A DNA stretch of 64,000 bases. Source: Gordonibacter faecis. Lineage in GTDB: Bacteria; Actinomycetota; Coriobacteriia; Coriobacteriales; Eggerthellaceae. The translations under genes were made by a program, and so were the position numbers. Below are positions 33,901 to 43,299 of the stretch, one piece after another; the first letter of the stretch is position 1; every line of letters begins with the position of its first letter. The DNA lies in NCBI RefSeq assembly GCF_030077735.1, contig NZ_JASJEU010000005.1, positions 62,001 to 126,000 of the forward strand. The letters run 5' to 3'. The notes beneath the pieces are model-generated. The model saw only the letters and a program-made list of their open reading frames with translations. It made no database searches and was not told the DNA's origin.

Positions 33901-35403
33901 CTACACCAAGTCGCGCGGCTCACGGCCGATAAGCATCTCTTCCTCCATCGGTACTTCCTCAGAGGGCGGCATCTCTTCGTAGCCGTGTGCCACATCGAAT
34001 GCCATCGGGTCGCCGTGCGTGCCCATGCCGCCGTAATCGTCATCGCGCCCGCGCGCCGACAGCACGCGCACGATCTCGCCTAGAATGACGAACGCAATCA
34101 CGCCGATGAGCATGGGGATCTTCCCCATTTCCTCGGGCGAGCCGTTCAGCGGCACGATGGTGGCAATAATGGCCAGCACCAGCAGCACCACGGGCAGCCA
34201 GGCAACCACCAGCAGAAGGCCGCGGCCGCCGGGCACCTTAAACACGCGATTCGCGGTGGGGTCGACCGAGCGCAGCTTGAGGAACGCCGGGAACATGGGA
34301 ATGTAGCTGATCAGCAAGAACACAATGTTCATGGAGAAGAAAATCCAGAAGAACCCGTCAAGTCCCACCAGCTCCATAAGTGGCGACAGCAGCACCAGCA
34401 CGCTCGCCACAATGCCGTTGATGATAGCGGCACCCGTCGGCATACCGCTTTTCGCGCTTTCGTGGGCAAACGGCTTCGGCATGTTCTTCTTGCGCGCGGC
34501 ATGCTCGGCCACGAAGTTAACGCCGAACGACCAACTCACCATGTTGCCGAACAGCGTGATAAGGAACACAATGCCCACTACGATGAACAGCACGCTGCCG
34601 AACCCGGACATGATGCCCACGGCGTCCATGATGCCCGAATCGAGCGAGATATCCATGGCGGGAATAGCCGCCGCAATGCCGAACGAGCTGAACAGGTACA
34701 GCGCCGCAATGGCAATACCACCTGCGATAATAGCTTTGGGTATTTGCTTGCTGGGGTTCTCCATGGAGCCCACGTACGTGGTGATAACCTCAAAGCCCAT
34801 AAAGTTGAACAGAATAATGGACAAATACGTGAGGCTGTTCGAGTCGAGCGACGGCAGGAACGTGGCCGGTGCCATATCGTTCGCGAAGCCGTAGTTCACG
34901 GCGTACCAAATGCCCAAGCCGCCCACCACTAGCGCGATGGCCACCTTGAGCACGGCCGCCAGGTTCAAAATCCACGCCGAGTCCGACACTTTCGAGAAGC
35001 TGAGGAACACCACAATCCAGATGAACGCCAGCTCAATGGCAAGCGATGGCAACAAATCCAACTCCACGCCGGTGATCATGGTGATAGTCTCGGGGAACAA
35101 AAACGCCAGCGAGGCCATCCACAGCGGGAAGTTGATCCAGTAGTACCAGCTCACGCGGCTGCCCCACTTGTCACCGAACGCGCGACGCACCCAGTCGTAG
35201 AGGCCGCCCTCGTCGTCGTAAGTGGTGCCAAGCTCACTCACCACCAGGCCGTACGGCAGCAAAAACGCGATGATGAGGAAAATCCACCAGAAGAACTGCG
35301 AGTTACCAATAGCCGCAGCCGGAGCCGCCGCCTCCGCCACGAACACGACCGTGATAACCGAGAGGATCGCGTCTATCAGGCGGAATTTCTTGTTTTTTGC
35401 CAT
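33901..35403 (-). CDS. aguD: APC-family agmatine/putrescine exchanger
   Basis: 500 aa, about 12 membrane helices, with APC-superfamily residues 'EAAAPAAAIGNSQFFWWI' in TM1 and 'FMGFEVITTYVGSMENPSKQIPKAI' (TM6/7 region). Hydrophilic Glu-rich C-terminal tail (about 445-500). Lying between putrescine carbamoyltransferase and agmatine deiminase, it is the expected agmatine-in/putrescine-out antiporter; symbol given by context and family. Confidence 0.88.
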   Translation of the reverse strand: MAKNKKFRLIDAILSVITVVFVAEAAAPAAAIGNSQFFWWIFLIIAFLLPYGLVVSELGTTYDDEGGLYDWVRRAFGDKWGSRVSWYYWINFPLWMASLAFLFPETITMITGVELDLLPSLAIELAFIWIVVFLSFSKVSDSAWILNLAAVLKVAIALVVGGLGIWYAVNYGFANDMAPATFLPSLDSNSLTYLSIILFNFMGFEVITTYVGSMENPSKQIPKAIIAGGIAIAALYLFSSFGIAAAIPAMDISLDSGIMDAVGIMSGFGSVLFIVVGIVFLITLFGNMVSWSFGVNFVAEHAARKKNMPKPFAHESAKSGMPTGAAIINGIVASVLVLLSPLMELVGLDGFFWIFFSMNIVFLLISYIPMFPAFLKLRSVDPTANRVFKVPGGRGLLLVVAWLPVVLLVLAIIATIVPLNGSPEEMGKIPMLIGVIAFVILGEIVRVLSARGRDDDYGGMGTHGDPMAFDVAHGYEEMPPSEEVPMEEEMLIGREPRDLV

Positions 35404-35418
35404 AGGGAGGCTCCTCTC

Positions 35419-36450
35419 CTACGCCGTTGCCGCTTTGCCGATTTTCTCCAGCAACTCGTTCACGCGGTCGCGGGCGGCGTTGGCTGCGGTTTCGTCGGCG
35501 GGCAGGTCGGGGCAGAAGTACGCCAGCAGGCCGCGGATGGAGTGCTTGCGGTTCTCGGCCTCGTCCCAGCAGATGGAGTTCGGGCCGTCGATAACCTCGT
35601 CCACCACTTCTTCGCCGCGCGAAGCGGGCAGGCAGTGCATGAACTTCGCGTCCGGGCCGGCCAGCTCCATGAGTTCGGGCGTGACCTGGTATGTCGGGTA
35701 GAAGATAGCCATGCGCTCTTCCTGCGACAACTCCGCGTCGTACAGGCCGTACCACACATCGGTGTACACGAAGTCGGCGCCCTTCACGGCCTCGCGGTCG
35801 TCGGTCACCGTCACGCTGCCGCCGGACGTTTCGCAGTTCTTCCGGCCGATGGCCAGCAGCTCCTCACCAATCTGGTGGCCCTTCGGACCGTACTGCACGA
35901 AGTCCATGCCCATCTTCGAGCAGATGAACATCTCGGACACGCACACCTGCGTGGCGTCGCCCACGAACACCATCTTGCAATCCTCGATGCGCTTACCCTC
36001 GGGCAGGTGCTCCATCATGGTCATGAGGTCGCCCATCTCCTGCGTGGGATGGTTGTAGTCCGACATACCGTTGATAACGGGGCACGGCGCGTATTTCGCG
36101 AGGTTCACCAGGTCTTCGTGGCGGTCGACGCGCGCCATGAGAATGTCCAGCAAGCGTCCCATGACGCGGGCGGAGTCCTCAAAAGTTTCGTGTCCGCCCA
36201 GCTGAATGGTGCCAGGCGCGAAAAATTCGCCCGCGCCGCCGAGGTCGGTCATGGCCGTTTCGAACGAGATGCGCGTGCGGGTGGACACCTGCTGGAAGAT
36301 CATGCCCAGCGAGCGGTGCTTCAGGATGAGCGGGTAGGAGCCTGCCGCAATCATCTCCTTCATCGCGCGCGAAAGGTCGATGATGTCAAGCAGTTCCTCC
36401 TTCGTAAAATCGTTGGTGTCGAGAAAGTCTTTCTTTGACGAACGTGCCAT
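35419..36450 (-). CDS. aguB: Putrescine carbamoyltransferase
   Basis: 343 aa, ATCase/OTCase fold. Carbamoyl-phosphate site 'VSTRTRISFETAM' (STRTR), 'HPTQEMGDLMTMMEHL', and 'FMHCLPASRGEEV' in the ornithine/putrescine domain. The C-terminal extension after 'GLLAYFCPDLP' fits the extra helix of putrescine carbamoyltransferase rather than ornithine carbamoyltransferase; linkage to aguD and aguA supports this. It forms putrescine and carbamoyl phosphate; the carbamate kinase (aguC) that would yield ATP is not in this window. First gene of the operon. Confidence 0.92.
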   Translation of the reverse strand: MARSSKKDFLDTNDFTKEELLDIIDLSRAMKEMIAAGSYPLILKHRSLGMIFQQVSTRTRISFETAMTDLGGAGEFFAPGTIQLGGHETFEDSARVMGRLLDILMARVDRHEDLVNLAKYAPCPVINGMSDYNHPTQEMGDLMTMMEHLPEGKRIEDCKMVFVGDATQVCVSEMFICSKMGMDFVQYGPKGHQIGEELLAIGRKNCETSGGSVTVTDDREAVKGADFVYTDVWYGLYDAELSQEERMAIFYPTYQVTPELMELAGPDAKFMHCLPASRGEEVVDEVIDGPNSICWDEAENRKHSIRGLLAYFCPDLPADETAANAARDRVNELLEKIGKAATA

Positions 36451-36675
36451 CGGTTCCTCCTATCGGAATGGGAATGAGGTCGCTTCCCGATGATTCTCCC
36501 TGTCGCGCCGCGCGTCTCGACTGCTGCGCGGCGGGTTGACGACGAGGCGTTGTCCGTCCATCATGGGGGCGTTACCAACCAAGTGGGAGCGACCGCGCCT
36601 GCATCTGGCCTGATGGGCGAGGAGCGTCCCTCAGGCTGACCCGCGCGATAAACGCAAAAGGAGGCGAAAACCACT
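36451..36675. promoter_or_regulatory. Divergent aguB / MerR control region with hairpins
   Basis: 225 bases. Contains GC-rich inverted repeats CGCCGCGCG/GCGCGGCG (about 36508-36535) and GCCTGA/TCAGGC (about 36608-36638). A MerR-type site would be expected here, but I could not define a clean 19-20-bp spaced promoter. Confidence 0.4.
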
Positions 36676-37476
36676 ATGAAGTCAGGGGAACTTGCCCAGC
36701 TAGCAGGCGTCACTGTGCGCGCCCTGCGCCACTACCACGCCATCGGTCTCTTGCCCGAACCACCCCGCGGAGAAAACGGGTATCGGGATTACACGGTGGA
36801 AGACCTCGCGCACGTGCTTCGCATAAAAAGGCTCGCCTCCCTGGGGTTTTCGCTTGATCGCATCGGCGAGGTGCTGGAAGAGATGGACGCGCATCCGACT
36901 GATGGCGCAGGCTCACGTACCAGCGATGCCCTTGACGAACTCGACCGCGAGCTGGCTTTGCAGATAGAGCGCTTGCAGGAACAGCGAAGCACCATTGAGC
37001 TGCTCAAACGCGAGCAGCTTGATCCAGACCTGCCCATTCGGTTCGCACGCGCCATAAAAACGCTCATGAGTGGACCGCGGGCAGACTCGCCCATCGCAAA
37101 AGCCGATCACACTGCGATGCTGTTAGCCGGGCACCTGTACACCGAAGAAGACTTGGCCGAACTTGAACGCGTGGTTGCAACCATTGAAGAACTCAACCTG
37201 ATGGAGCAGCTGCGTGCGCTGCAAAAGCGTGTCGACGAACTTGCGCCCGATGCTTCGCAGGAAGAGCAAGACAACCTCGTGAAAGATATCGAGGCCACCA
37301 TGATTCCCCTGATTGACTGCTTCTCCTACGAAAACTGGGAAGGCGATTACGAACCGACGGAACTGTTGATGATAGAAGCGCTGCACCGAGGTCTCAACGA
37401 AGCACAAGCCCAGGTAAGCGACCGCATAGAACGCATACTGGAAGACCGCATCCTTGCGAAAAAGGCCGACTCGTAG
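36676..37476 (+). CDS. MerR family regulator with long effector region
   Basis: 266 aa. N-terminal MerR winged helix (1-70): 'KSGELAQLAGVTVRALRHYHAIGLLPEP' and 'ENGYRDYTVEDLAHVLRIKRLASLGFSLDRI'. Then a dimerisation coiled coil (about 85-120) and a roughly 140-residue helical C-terminal domain like TipA/BmrR relatives without metal-binding cysteines. Divergent from the agmatine operon and convergent with an MFS gene, so it may control either. Confidence 0.9.
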   Translation: MKSGELAQLAGVTVRALRHYHAIGLLPEPPRGENGYRDYTVEDLAHVLRIKRLASLGFSLDRIGEVLEEMDAHPTDGAGSRTSDALDELDRELALQIERLQEQRSTIELLKREQLDPDLPIRFARAIKTLMSGPRADSPIAKADHTAMLLAGHLYTEEDLAELERVVATIEELNLMEQLRALQKRVDELAPDASQEEQDNLVKDIEATMIPLIDCFSYENWEGDYEPTELLMIEALHRGLNEAQAQVSDRIERILEDRILAKKADS

Positions 37477-37487
37477 TCGAGCCGGCC
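37463..37487. terminator. Shared hairpin between convergent MerR and MFS genes
   Basis: GGCCGACTCG / CGAGCCGGCC inverted repeat spanning the MerR stop codon; likely ends transcription from both sides. Confidence 0.5.
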
Positions 37488-37493
37488 CACATA

Positions 37494-38735
37494 TTAGACC
37501 AATTTTTTCCAAGCAATAACGGTGAGCACCAAACCGAACGCGTACAGCGGCACAGCCGTGCAGCGAGCCGCCAAAGCCCACTCGCCCATGCCCGCGACCA
37601 GAGCCCCCAACACTGTCGTTCCGAGAAACATGCCAACATTTTGCATGAGTGCCAGCACCGCAGAAGCGCCAGCCACCTTATCCGGCGACATCATTTCTGC
37701 CACCGAAGCATAAATCATGGAAGGTGTTGCGTTCTCGCCAAGTGCCAGCAAAATAATGACGGGAATGAACAGCGGCAGACTATCAACGGAGAACACAAAC
37801 CAGGAATAGATCATGCCTGCGATCCAACCTACTAAAAGCACCAGCCGACGCGAATGCACTCGATCGGATACCTTACCCGAAAGCACCGCGAATACCGAGC
37901 CGATCACCGCGCCCGAAGTCACAATGATGCCCGCCACGGTGAGAGCAACATCAAACGTGTCAAACACGTAGGTGCTGAAGAATCCTTCTATCGACATTGA
38001 CGCCGCCGCATAGGCAAACATCATAATGCCCAAGAGCCACACCACTGGCAACTTAAGGGCTGCAGTGATATGCGGCACCGGTAGTTCCTCGCGCACCGAA
38101 TCATCAATGGCAACGGGCTGCTCGTCATCATCAAACACAAACGTTGGAGCACGATAGAGTAGAGCAAAGAGAACGAGTACTATGGCATCGAATACCAATG
38201 TCGCCCACCATACCGAATGCCACGACCCGGTGATATCGAAAATTCCCGTAAACAACGTGGGACCTACAATAAACGAAACAGTCACCCAGATAGCCCATAT
38301 ACCTAAGGGTAATCCACGTTTCGAAGGAGCAAACCACGGGGAGATGGCCACCACACCAACCACCCCCATAATCCCCATGCCAGCCCCTTCCAGCACTCTA
38401 CTAACCATAAACGCAGGCACATCGGCAGACAACACGCCCACCAAGCCTCCCACCAGCGCCAAAAGCAGCGAAGCGATTCCCACCTTGTGCACACCAAACC
38501 GATTCACAATGCCCGCTGCTGGAAACGCCATAACTATTCCCAACACATAAAACAACGACATGATGGTGCCCATGAAGGCCTCATCAATGCCAAACGATGC
38601 CATCAAAACAGGACTGAGTGCCGTCACTTTAACCATGTTCAGCGGCGCGACGAAACCACAAAGCCACACGACGGCAAGCACGACCCAGCCGTACCGGTTG
38701 GGCCCACGCGTCGGTGTATCAATTAAACCAGACAC
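37494..38735 (-). CDS. MFS transporter (cassette 2, second copy)
   Basis: 413 aa, 12 predicted helices. Start at GTG 38735, which has AAGGAGGG 6-7 nt upstream; a longer frame to 38765 lacks a site. 'NMVKVTALSPVLMASFGIDEAFMGTIMSLFYVLG' in the first helices is nearly shared with the MFS protein encoded next to it, so the two are tandem paralogues. Last gene of the cassette 2 operon; likely imports the Mo-enzyme substrate or exports the product. Confidence 0.88.
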   Translation of the reverse strand: MSGLIDTPTRGPNRYGWVVLAVVWLCGFVAPLNMVKVTALSPVLMASFGIDEAFMGTIMSLFYVLGIVMAFPAAGIVNRFGVHKVGIASLLLALVGGLVGVLSADVPAFMVSRVLEGAGMGIMGVVGVVAISPWFAPSKRGLPLGIWAIWVTVSFIVGPTLFTGIFDITGSWHSVWWATLVFDAIVLVLFALLYRAPTFVFDDDEQPVAIDDSVREELPVPHITAALKLPVVWLLGIMMFAYAAASMSIEGFFSTYVFDTFDVALTVAGIIVTSGAVIGSVFAVLSGKVSDRVHSRRLVLLVGWIAGMIYSWFVFSVDSLPLFIPVIILLALGENATPSMIYASVAEMMSPDKVAGASAVLALMQNVGMFLGTTVLGALVAGMGEWALAARCTAVPLYAFGLVLTVIAWKKLV

Positions 38736-38838
38736 GAGATCCCTCCTTATGCCCGCCCTACCCACATCGGCAAACAGAAATCAACCACTACCGCGCACAG
38801 CCCTGAATACCGATGCGAGGCGGGAGGCGCTTAGTTGC

Positions 38839-40086
38839 TTACTTAACCCTCTTCCAGAACAGCAGTGCCACCACAATGACCAGGGCATAAAGCGGAACGG
38901 CCACATAATGGGCACCCACCGCCCAGCCAAGATTGCTCACCACGGTGCCAATGAGTGTTGTCCCTATAAGCATGCCCAGATTCTGCATGAACGCAAGAAT
39001 TGCCGACCCCGCCGGTAGCGCCTCTTCGGGACATCCCTTTGCCAAAATGGTGAACAGCATAGCGGGTCCACCACCTTCGGCAATGCCAATGCATATGACG
39101 ATGAAGATATACACCGCAAGATTGGTGGTCTGAAAAGCGATCCAGGAATAGATGAGACCAAACACCACCGTTACCACCAATATGAGCTTAGTCTTGCCGG
39201 TCACGTCCGATAGCTTCCCCAGCAGGATAGAGAACACCACACCAGCAACGGCACCACCCGAAGCCACAAGGTTGGCAATGGTCAAGGAAGCGTCGAGGTT
39301 CTCAAAAATATACGTTGGTAGGAAGTTCTCGATAGCCATTTGAGCACCGCACATAAACAGCATAGCAATGGCCGCACAAAGAACCGCTGGCGCCTTGAAA
39401 GCGGTTCGATACGCGCCCTTGGGCACCTCGCCTTGAAGGTCTCCGTCGGTATGATCAACACGATTCCCCTGTTCATCAAATGAGAAGTTTGCATCGCGAT
39501 ACAGAACCAAAAACACCACGAGAATCACGGCGTCAAATACAACGTTAATCCACCAGACGGGCTGCCACTCCCCCAGAGAATCGAACATGCCTGCGAACAA
39601 CAGTGGCCCCACGATAAAAGCCACCGCAACCCAAATGCCCCAAATACCCATCGGCAAACCGCGCTTAGCAGGCGCAAACCAGGCGGATATGGCCGGAATG
39701 CCCGCAACGGCCAGCAAGCCCCAGCTCACACCTTCAAGCGCGCGCGACACCATAAACACGGAAAGGTCATTCCCACTTACCACACCGAGAACGCCACCAG
39801 CTATTTCGAAAACCAGGGCGATGACCACGGTTTTGCGGATACCCAGCTTCTTCATGATGCCTGCTGCAGGGAAGGCAAAGACACAGCCCATAATGTAGAA
39901 CATCGACATAACCCACGACACGCTTGCTTCATCAATCATGAACCACTCCATGATGGGCGCAGCGAGTGCAGTGACCTTTACCATATTCGCCGGCGCGGTG
40001 AACGCCGCAAGCCACACCACTATCAGTACGACCCAGGCGTACCAGTGAGGCAAATTCTTTTTATTGGGTGCTGCCTGATTAGCCAT
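38839..40086 (-). CDS. MFS transporter (cassette 2, first copy)
   Basis: 415 aa, 12 helices. 'NMVKVTALAAPIMEWFMIDEASVSWVMSMFYIMG' parallels the downstream paralogue. MFS signature-like loop 'PAAGIMKKLGIRK' between TM2 and TM3. ATG 40086 lies 3 nt after the FKBP gene stop, so it is in the Mo-enzyme operon. Confidence 0.88.
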   Translation of the reverse strand: MANQAAPNKKNLPHWYAWVVLIVVWLAAFTAPANMVKVTALAAPIMEWFMIDEASVSWVMSMFYIMGCVFAFPAAGIMKKLGIRKTVVIALVFEIAGGVLGVVSGNDLSVFMVSRALEGVSWGLLAVAGIPAISAWFAPAKRGLPMGIWGIWVAVAFIVGPLLFAGMFDSLGEWQPVWWINVVFDAVILVVFLVLYRDANFSFDEQGNRVDHTDGDLQGEVPKGAYRTAFKAPAVLCAAIAMLFMCGAQMAIENFLPTYIFENLDASLTIANLVASGGAVAGVVFSILLGKLSDVTGKTKLILVVTVVFGLIYSWIAFQTTNLAVYIFIVICIGIAEGGGPAMLFTILAKGCPEEALPAGSAILAFMQNLGMLIGTTLIGTVVSNLGWAVGAHYVAVPLYALVIVVALLFWKRVK

Positions 40087-40088
40087 AA

Positions 40089-40568
40089 TTATCCCCTTAC
40101 CCTCTTGCCATCCACCCGCTGCGCCTCCAGAGCAGAGCGCTCGTTCACTGCAAGCAGCGTCACTTCATACGAAAGATCCTTTCCCGCATGCGGATGGTTA
40201 AAATCCAGCACGAGTACGTCGTGTTCGATACTGCGCACGTAGGCCGTAGCGGGAAGTGCCGAACGGTCACTCTGCACCTCAATAAAGGTACCCTGCTCCA
40301 CATCCTGCCACCGCGGCATGGCTATGAGAGGAAACGAGCGCACTGCCTCGCTATCCACTTCCCCAAAGCCATACCGAGCGGGAACCTCTACGCGACGCGT
40401 CTCCCCTGGAGTCATGTCAAATAATGCCTGTTCAATGGGAGGAAACACGCTCCCATTTCCCAAGATTACTTCCAGCGGGTTACCGGTTTCCCTCACGTCA
40501 TAGAACGCGGCATCCTGTGCACACGTACCTCGATATGCTATGCGCACCTTGTCTCCCGGCTTATTCAT
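40089..40568 (-). CDS. SlyD-like FKBP-type peptidyl-prolyl isomerase
   Basis: 159 aa; ATG 40568 with GGAAGG. 'GDKVRIAYRGT' start, 'FPPIEQALFDMTPGETRRVEVPARYGFGE' and 'VLDFNHPHAGKDLSYEVTLLAV' give the FKBP core with an inserted IF domain, the SlyD layout ('NHPLAGK' motif). The His-rich metal-binding tail of E. coli SlyD is absent. Encoded between the FeS subunit and the MFS genes, it may assist folding or metallocentre assembly of the Mo enzyme; that link is inference. Confidence 0.85.
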   Translation of the reverse strand: MNKPGDKVRIAYRGTCAQDAAFYDVRETGNPLEVILGNGSVFPPIEQALFDMTPGETRRVEVPARYGFGEVDSEAVRSFPLIAMPRWQDVEQGTFIEVQSDRSALPATAYVRSIEHDVLVLDFNHPHAGKDLSYEVTLLAVNERSALEAQRVDGKRVRG

Positions 40569-40593
40569 GTTGTTTTTCCTTCCCCATGGGACA

Positions 40594-40623
40594 GCCGCGC
40601 CCCACCGCAAAGCGGGGCGCGGC
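40594..40623 (-). terminator. GC hairpin between FeS subunit and FKBP genes
   Basis: Perfect 10-bp stem GCCGCGCCCC / GGGGCGCGGC with a 10-nt loop in the intercistronic gap. No U-run; likely sets relative mRNA levels inside the operon. Confidence 0.5.
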
Positions 40624-40633
40624 GCGCTGTGTG

Positions 40634-40984
40634 CTAGCGAGGGATGAACAGAGCTTGCTTTGGCTCGCTCCCCAGCTTCTGAGCCAGTTCCTCCACCGGA
40701 CCAAATTCCATGCACTTCGCTAAGCAGTGGTGCACACACGAAGGTTTCTTTCCTTCAGCGACACGCACCTCGCACAAATCGCACAAGTCAGTGGGAACGG
40801 GAATATGATTCCAATTAAAATCGTTCCCCATGGTCTCAGACCCCGTCTTTGACCAGGGGCCATCCTTAAGTACTCGGATGCCCCATTCACCCACGGTTAA
40901 ACCGTGTTCTTCCTTACACGCCACCTCGCATGATTGGCAGCCCGAACACCACTCGTATGAAATAAGCAATCCGTAGGCAGTCAT
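40634..40984 (-). CDS. Small 4Fe-4S electron-transfer subunit (cassette 2)
   Basis: 116 aa. Cys groups 'WCSGCQSCEVAC' and 'LCDLCEVRV' with 'SCVHHCLAKC'; same plan as the proteins at 14376 and 50384. Start ATG overlaps the stop of the Mo subunit (ATGA), so the two are co-translated. Confidence 0.86.
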   Translation of the reverse strand: MTAYGLLISYEWCSGCQSCEVACKEEHGLTVGEWGIRVLKDGPWSKTGSETMGNDFNWNHIPVPTDLCDLCEVRVAEGKKPSCVHHCLAKCMEFGPVEELAQKLGSEPKQALFIPR

Positions 40985-43299
40985 CAGTACACCAGCTTTC
41001 CAAAACGCTCGGCGAAATCTTTCAGATCAAGATCGTAGTTCTCGGTAAGGGGGCTCACGTTGCACAGGCTGTTCTTAAACGGGGCACCATACCCCAGCTT
41101 GCCAATTCGCTTATGCGGAACGAGACAGTTGCAGTTGCTCTTCCACACGCCGAACAAGCTTGGCTCTTCCGGGTCATCCTCGGGGAACCACCAGCCATGA
41201 TGCGCATGCACGGTCCCTGGGTACACCGTGGGCGTAACCTTTGCCTTAAACTTGGCTTGACCAAACTGGTTTTCTATGAGAACCCACTGACCATCCGCCA
41301 CGCCGCGTTTCTTTGCGTCATCGGGGTGTATCTCCAAAAGCGGGTTAGGCACCAGTTCACGCAGCGGCACCACCTGGCGGTGCTCCGAGTGGAACGAAGC
41401 GTATTCACGTGCCCCTGTCATGAGGATGAATGGGTATTTCTCCGCAATCTCAGGCGTGGAAACCGGGCTAAAGGGCGGCTCCTGATAGTACGGAAGCGGA
41501 TCGTCTCCGTAGTACTGGAACAGATACGAATAGAATTCAAACCGTCCGGAACGCGTGTTGAAGCCCAGTTCGCCGTTTGGACGCAGCAGCCCCTTCTCGT
41601 ACTTCCGATATGTTACGCCGCGCTTGTGGTACACTTTGTCGCGTAGTTCGGCAAACGTCATTTCACGGGCAATACGCACGTCAGCGATGAAGTCGTGCAG
41701 ATCAGCGTACGTGCCGTCGTTCCATATTTCAGGATTCAGGCGCTTACCCAATTCCCAGATAACTTGATAGTCATCCTTGCACTCCCCCACCGTGATAGCC
41801 TTATTCGTGGCACCGTACGTGACCGGAGATAGCGTGTAATGGGTCATATTAATGGAATCCTTCTCCGCCGCCGTGGCCAGCGGCAGGAAGATGTCACAGC
41901 ACGCCTGGATGGTGGGCGTTATGAACAGGTCCGTGCCAATGCCGAAGTCCAGCTTCGACAGCGCTTTATGCCAACGCTGCGGCTGAGCGCTATTGGTAGG
42001 CGAAAGCAAGTTATTCGACTGAACAATAACCATGTGGAACTCGTAGGGGTCGCCCGTCTCAAGCGCGTCGAGCAGCAGGTCAGCGTGCGCATTGAGGATG
42101 GAGTTCACATAGTATGGGTACTGATCCATGCCAATGGTCTTCGCACGCAAGTCGGGGTCGAGCTTATTCCATCCATAGTTAGGCACTACGGTATCATCCT
42201 GGAATTCGCCGCCCATCAGCTGCCCACCGGGTACGTCCAGGTTCCCGGTAAGCGCCATGAGGGACAGGATGCAGTGGCCTGCCTGCACGCCATTTTGCTG
42301 CTGGTCGATAGCAAGGCCCCACGCGATGGAAGCGGGCTTGGCCTTCGCATACGTACGAGCGACCGCGTAGATATCCTCCACGTTGAGGCCGCAGATCTCG
42401 GCCGCACGCTCGGGAGGCATCTCCTTGGCACGCTCTGCCAATTCCTCAAAACCCCACGTCCAGCGCTCTACGAAATCGTGGTCATACAATTCTTCGGTCA
42501 CGATGATGTTGATAAGGGCCAGCCCAAGCGCCGCGTCGGTGCCGGGGCGAAGCCTGAGCTGCAGGACGGCGCGTGTCGTGAGCCAGTTCACACGCGGGTC
42601 AATGGCAATGAGTTTTGCACCGCAACGCATGAGGTCAAGCACGGCATGACCAAACAAGCCATCACCGTTTGACGCAAGTGGCTGTTTACCCCACACCATG
42701 ATAACCTCGGGCACCACATAATCTGGATCATCATAACCACCGGGAAGTCCGCCAGCGTAATCGATCTCAGGGTATCCAACGCCTGAAGCAAACATGGCGC
42801 TGGCACAGCGCGGCTCATAGCAGGCGTAGCCCGACTGCGTGTAAGCCGAGTTTGGCGTTCCGAACACTGCATGCGCCAGCGTCTGTGAAAGAATGCCGCC
42901 ATCGCGTCCAGTGCCGCTCAAAAGACAGATGCTCTCCGCACCGTACTTCTCTTTAATTTCCGTCGTTTTGCGCTCGATGATGTCGAAAGCATCGTCCCAC
43001 GTAGTGCGCTCCCACTTGTCTTTGCCGCGGTCTTCGCGGGCTCGCTTTAAGGGATGAATCACTCGTGACGGATTGTAGATATAGTCCTTCAGTGCCAAGC
43101 ATCGCACGCACAGACGCCCATTGGTGACAGGGTTATTCTCATCTCCCTCAACCTTTTCCAACACGCCGTCCTTAACGTACAGCTTGACGCCGCAACCGAC
43201 GGGATGACATCCAGGAGGTGACCAGATTGAAGAGCGTGTGACCGTATAGTCCCCCTCTTCATAGCACCACGGTTTATCCAGATCGTTCTCAAATTTCAT
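40984..43299 (-). CDS. Cytoplasmic molybdopterin oxidoreductase, catalytic subunit (cassette 2)
   Basis: 771 aa. Start at ATG 43299 (GGGGGT upstream); a longer frame to 43368 adds residues without homology to the other two Mo subunits. No Tat signal. FeS cysteines Cys31, Cys36, Cys64, Cys67; candidate Mo ligand Cys160 in 'SGYACYEPR'. Other family motifs: 'ICLLSGTGRDGG', 'IMVWGKQPLASNGDGL', 'AIDPRVNWL', 'LRLRPGTDAALGLALI', 'ACCDIFLPLATAAEKDS' and C-terminal 'ILMTGAREYASFHSEHRQV'. It is the most divergent of the three cassette enzymes and so likely has a different substrate. Heads an operon FeS-FKBP-MFS-MFS. Confidence 0.85.
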   Translation of the reverse strand: MKFENDLDKPWCYEEGDYTVTRSSIWSPPGCHPVGCGVKLYVKDGVLEKVEGDENNPVTNGRLCVRCLALKDYIYNPSRVIHPLKRAREDRGKDKWERTTWDDAFDIIERKTTEIKEKYGAESICLLSGTGRDGGILSQTLAHAVFGTPNSAYTQSGYACYEPRCASAMFASGVGYPEIDYAGGLPGGYDDPDYVVPEVIMVWGKQPLASNGDGLFGHAVLDLMRCGAKLIAIDPRVNWLTTRAVLQLRLRPGTDAALGLALINIIVTEELYDHDFVERWTWGFEELAERAKEMPPERAAEICGLNVEDIYAVARTYAKAKPASIAWGLAIDQQQNGVQAGHCILSLMALTGNLDVPGGQLMGGEFQDDTVVPNYGWNKLDPDLRAKTIGMDQYPYYVNSILNAHADLLLDALETGDPYEFHMVIVQSNNLLSPTNSAQPQRWHKALSKLDFGIGTDLFITPTIQACCDIFLPLATAAEKDSINMTHYTLSPVTYGATNKAITVGECKDDYQVIWELGKRLNPEIWNDGTYADLHDFIADVRIAREMTFAELRDKVYHKRGVTYRKYEKGLLRPNGELGFNTRSGRFEFYSYLFQYYGDDPLPYYQEPPFSPVSTPEIAEKYPFILMTGAREYASFHSEHRQVVPLRELVPNPLLEIHPDDAKKRGVADGQWVLIENQFGQAKFKAKVTPTVYPGTVHAHHGWWFPEDDPEEPSLFGVWKSNCNCLVPHKRIGKLGYGAPFKNSLCNVSPLTENYDLDLKDFAERFGKLVY

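Noticed and set aside
36910..37476. Metal-responsive MerR (MerR/ZntR type)
   Set aside because: The C-terminal metal-binding cysteines are missing; the long helical C terminus fits drug or other ligand sensing.
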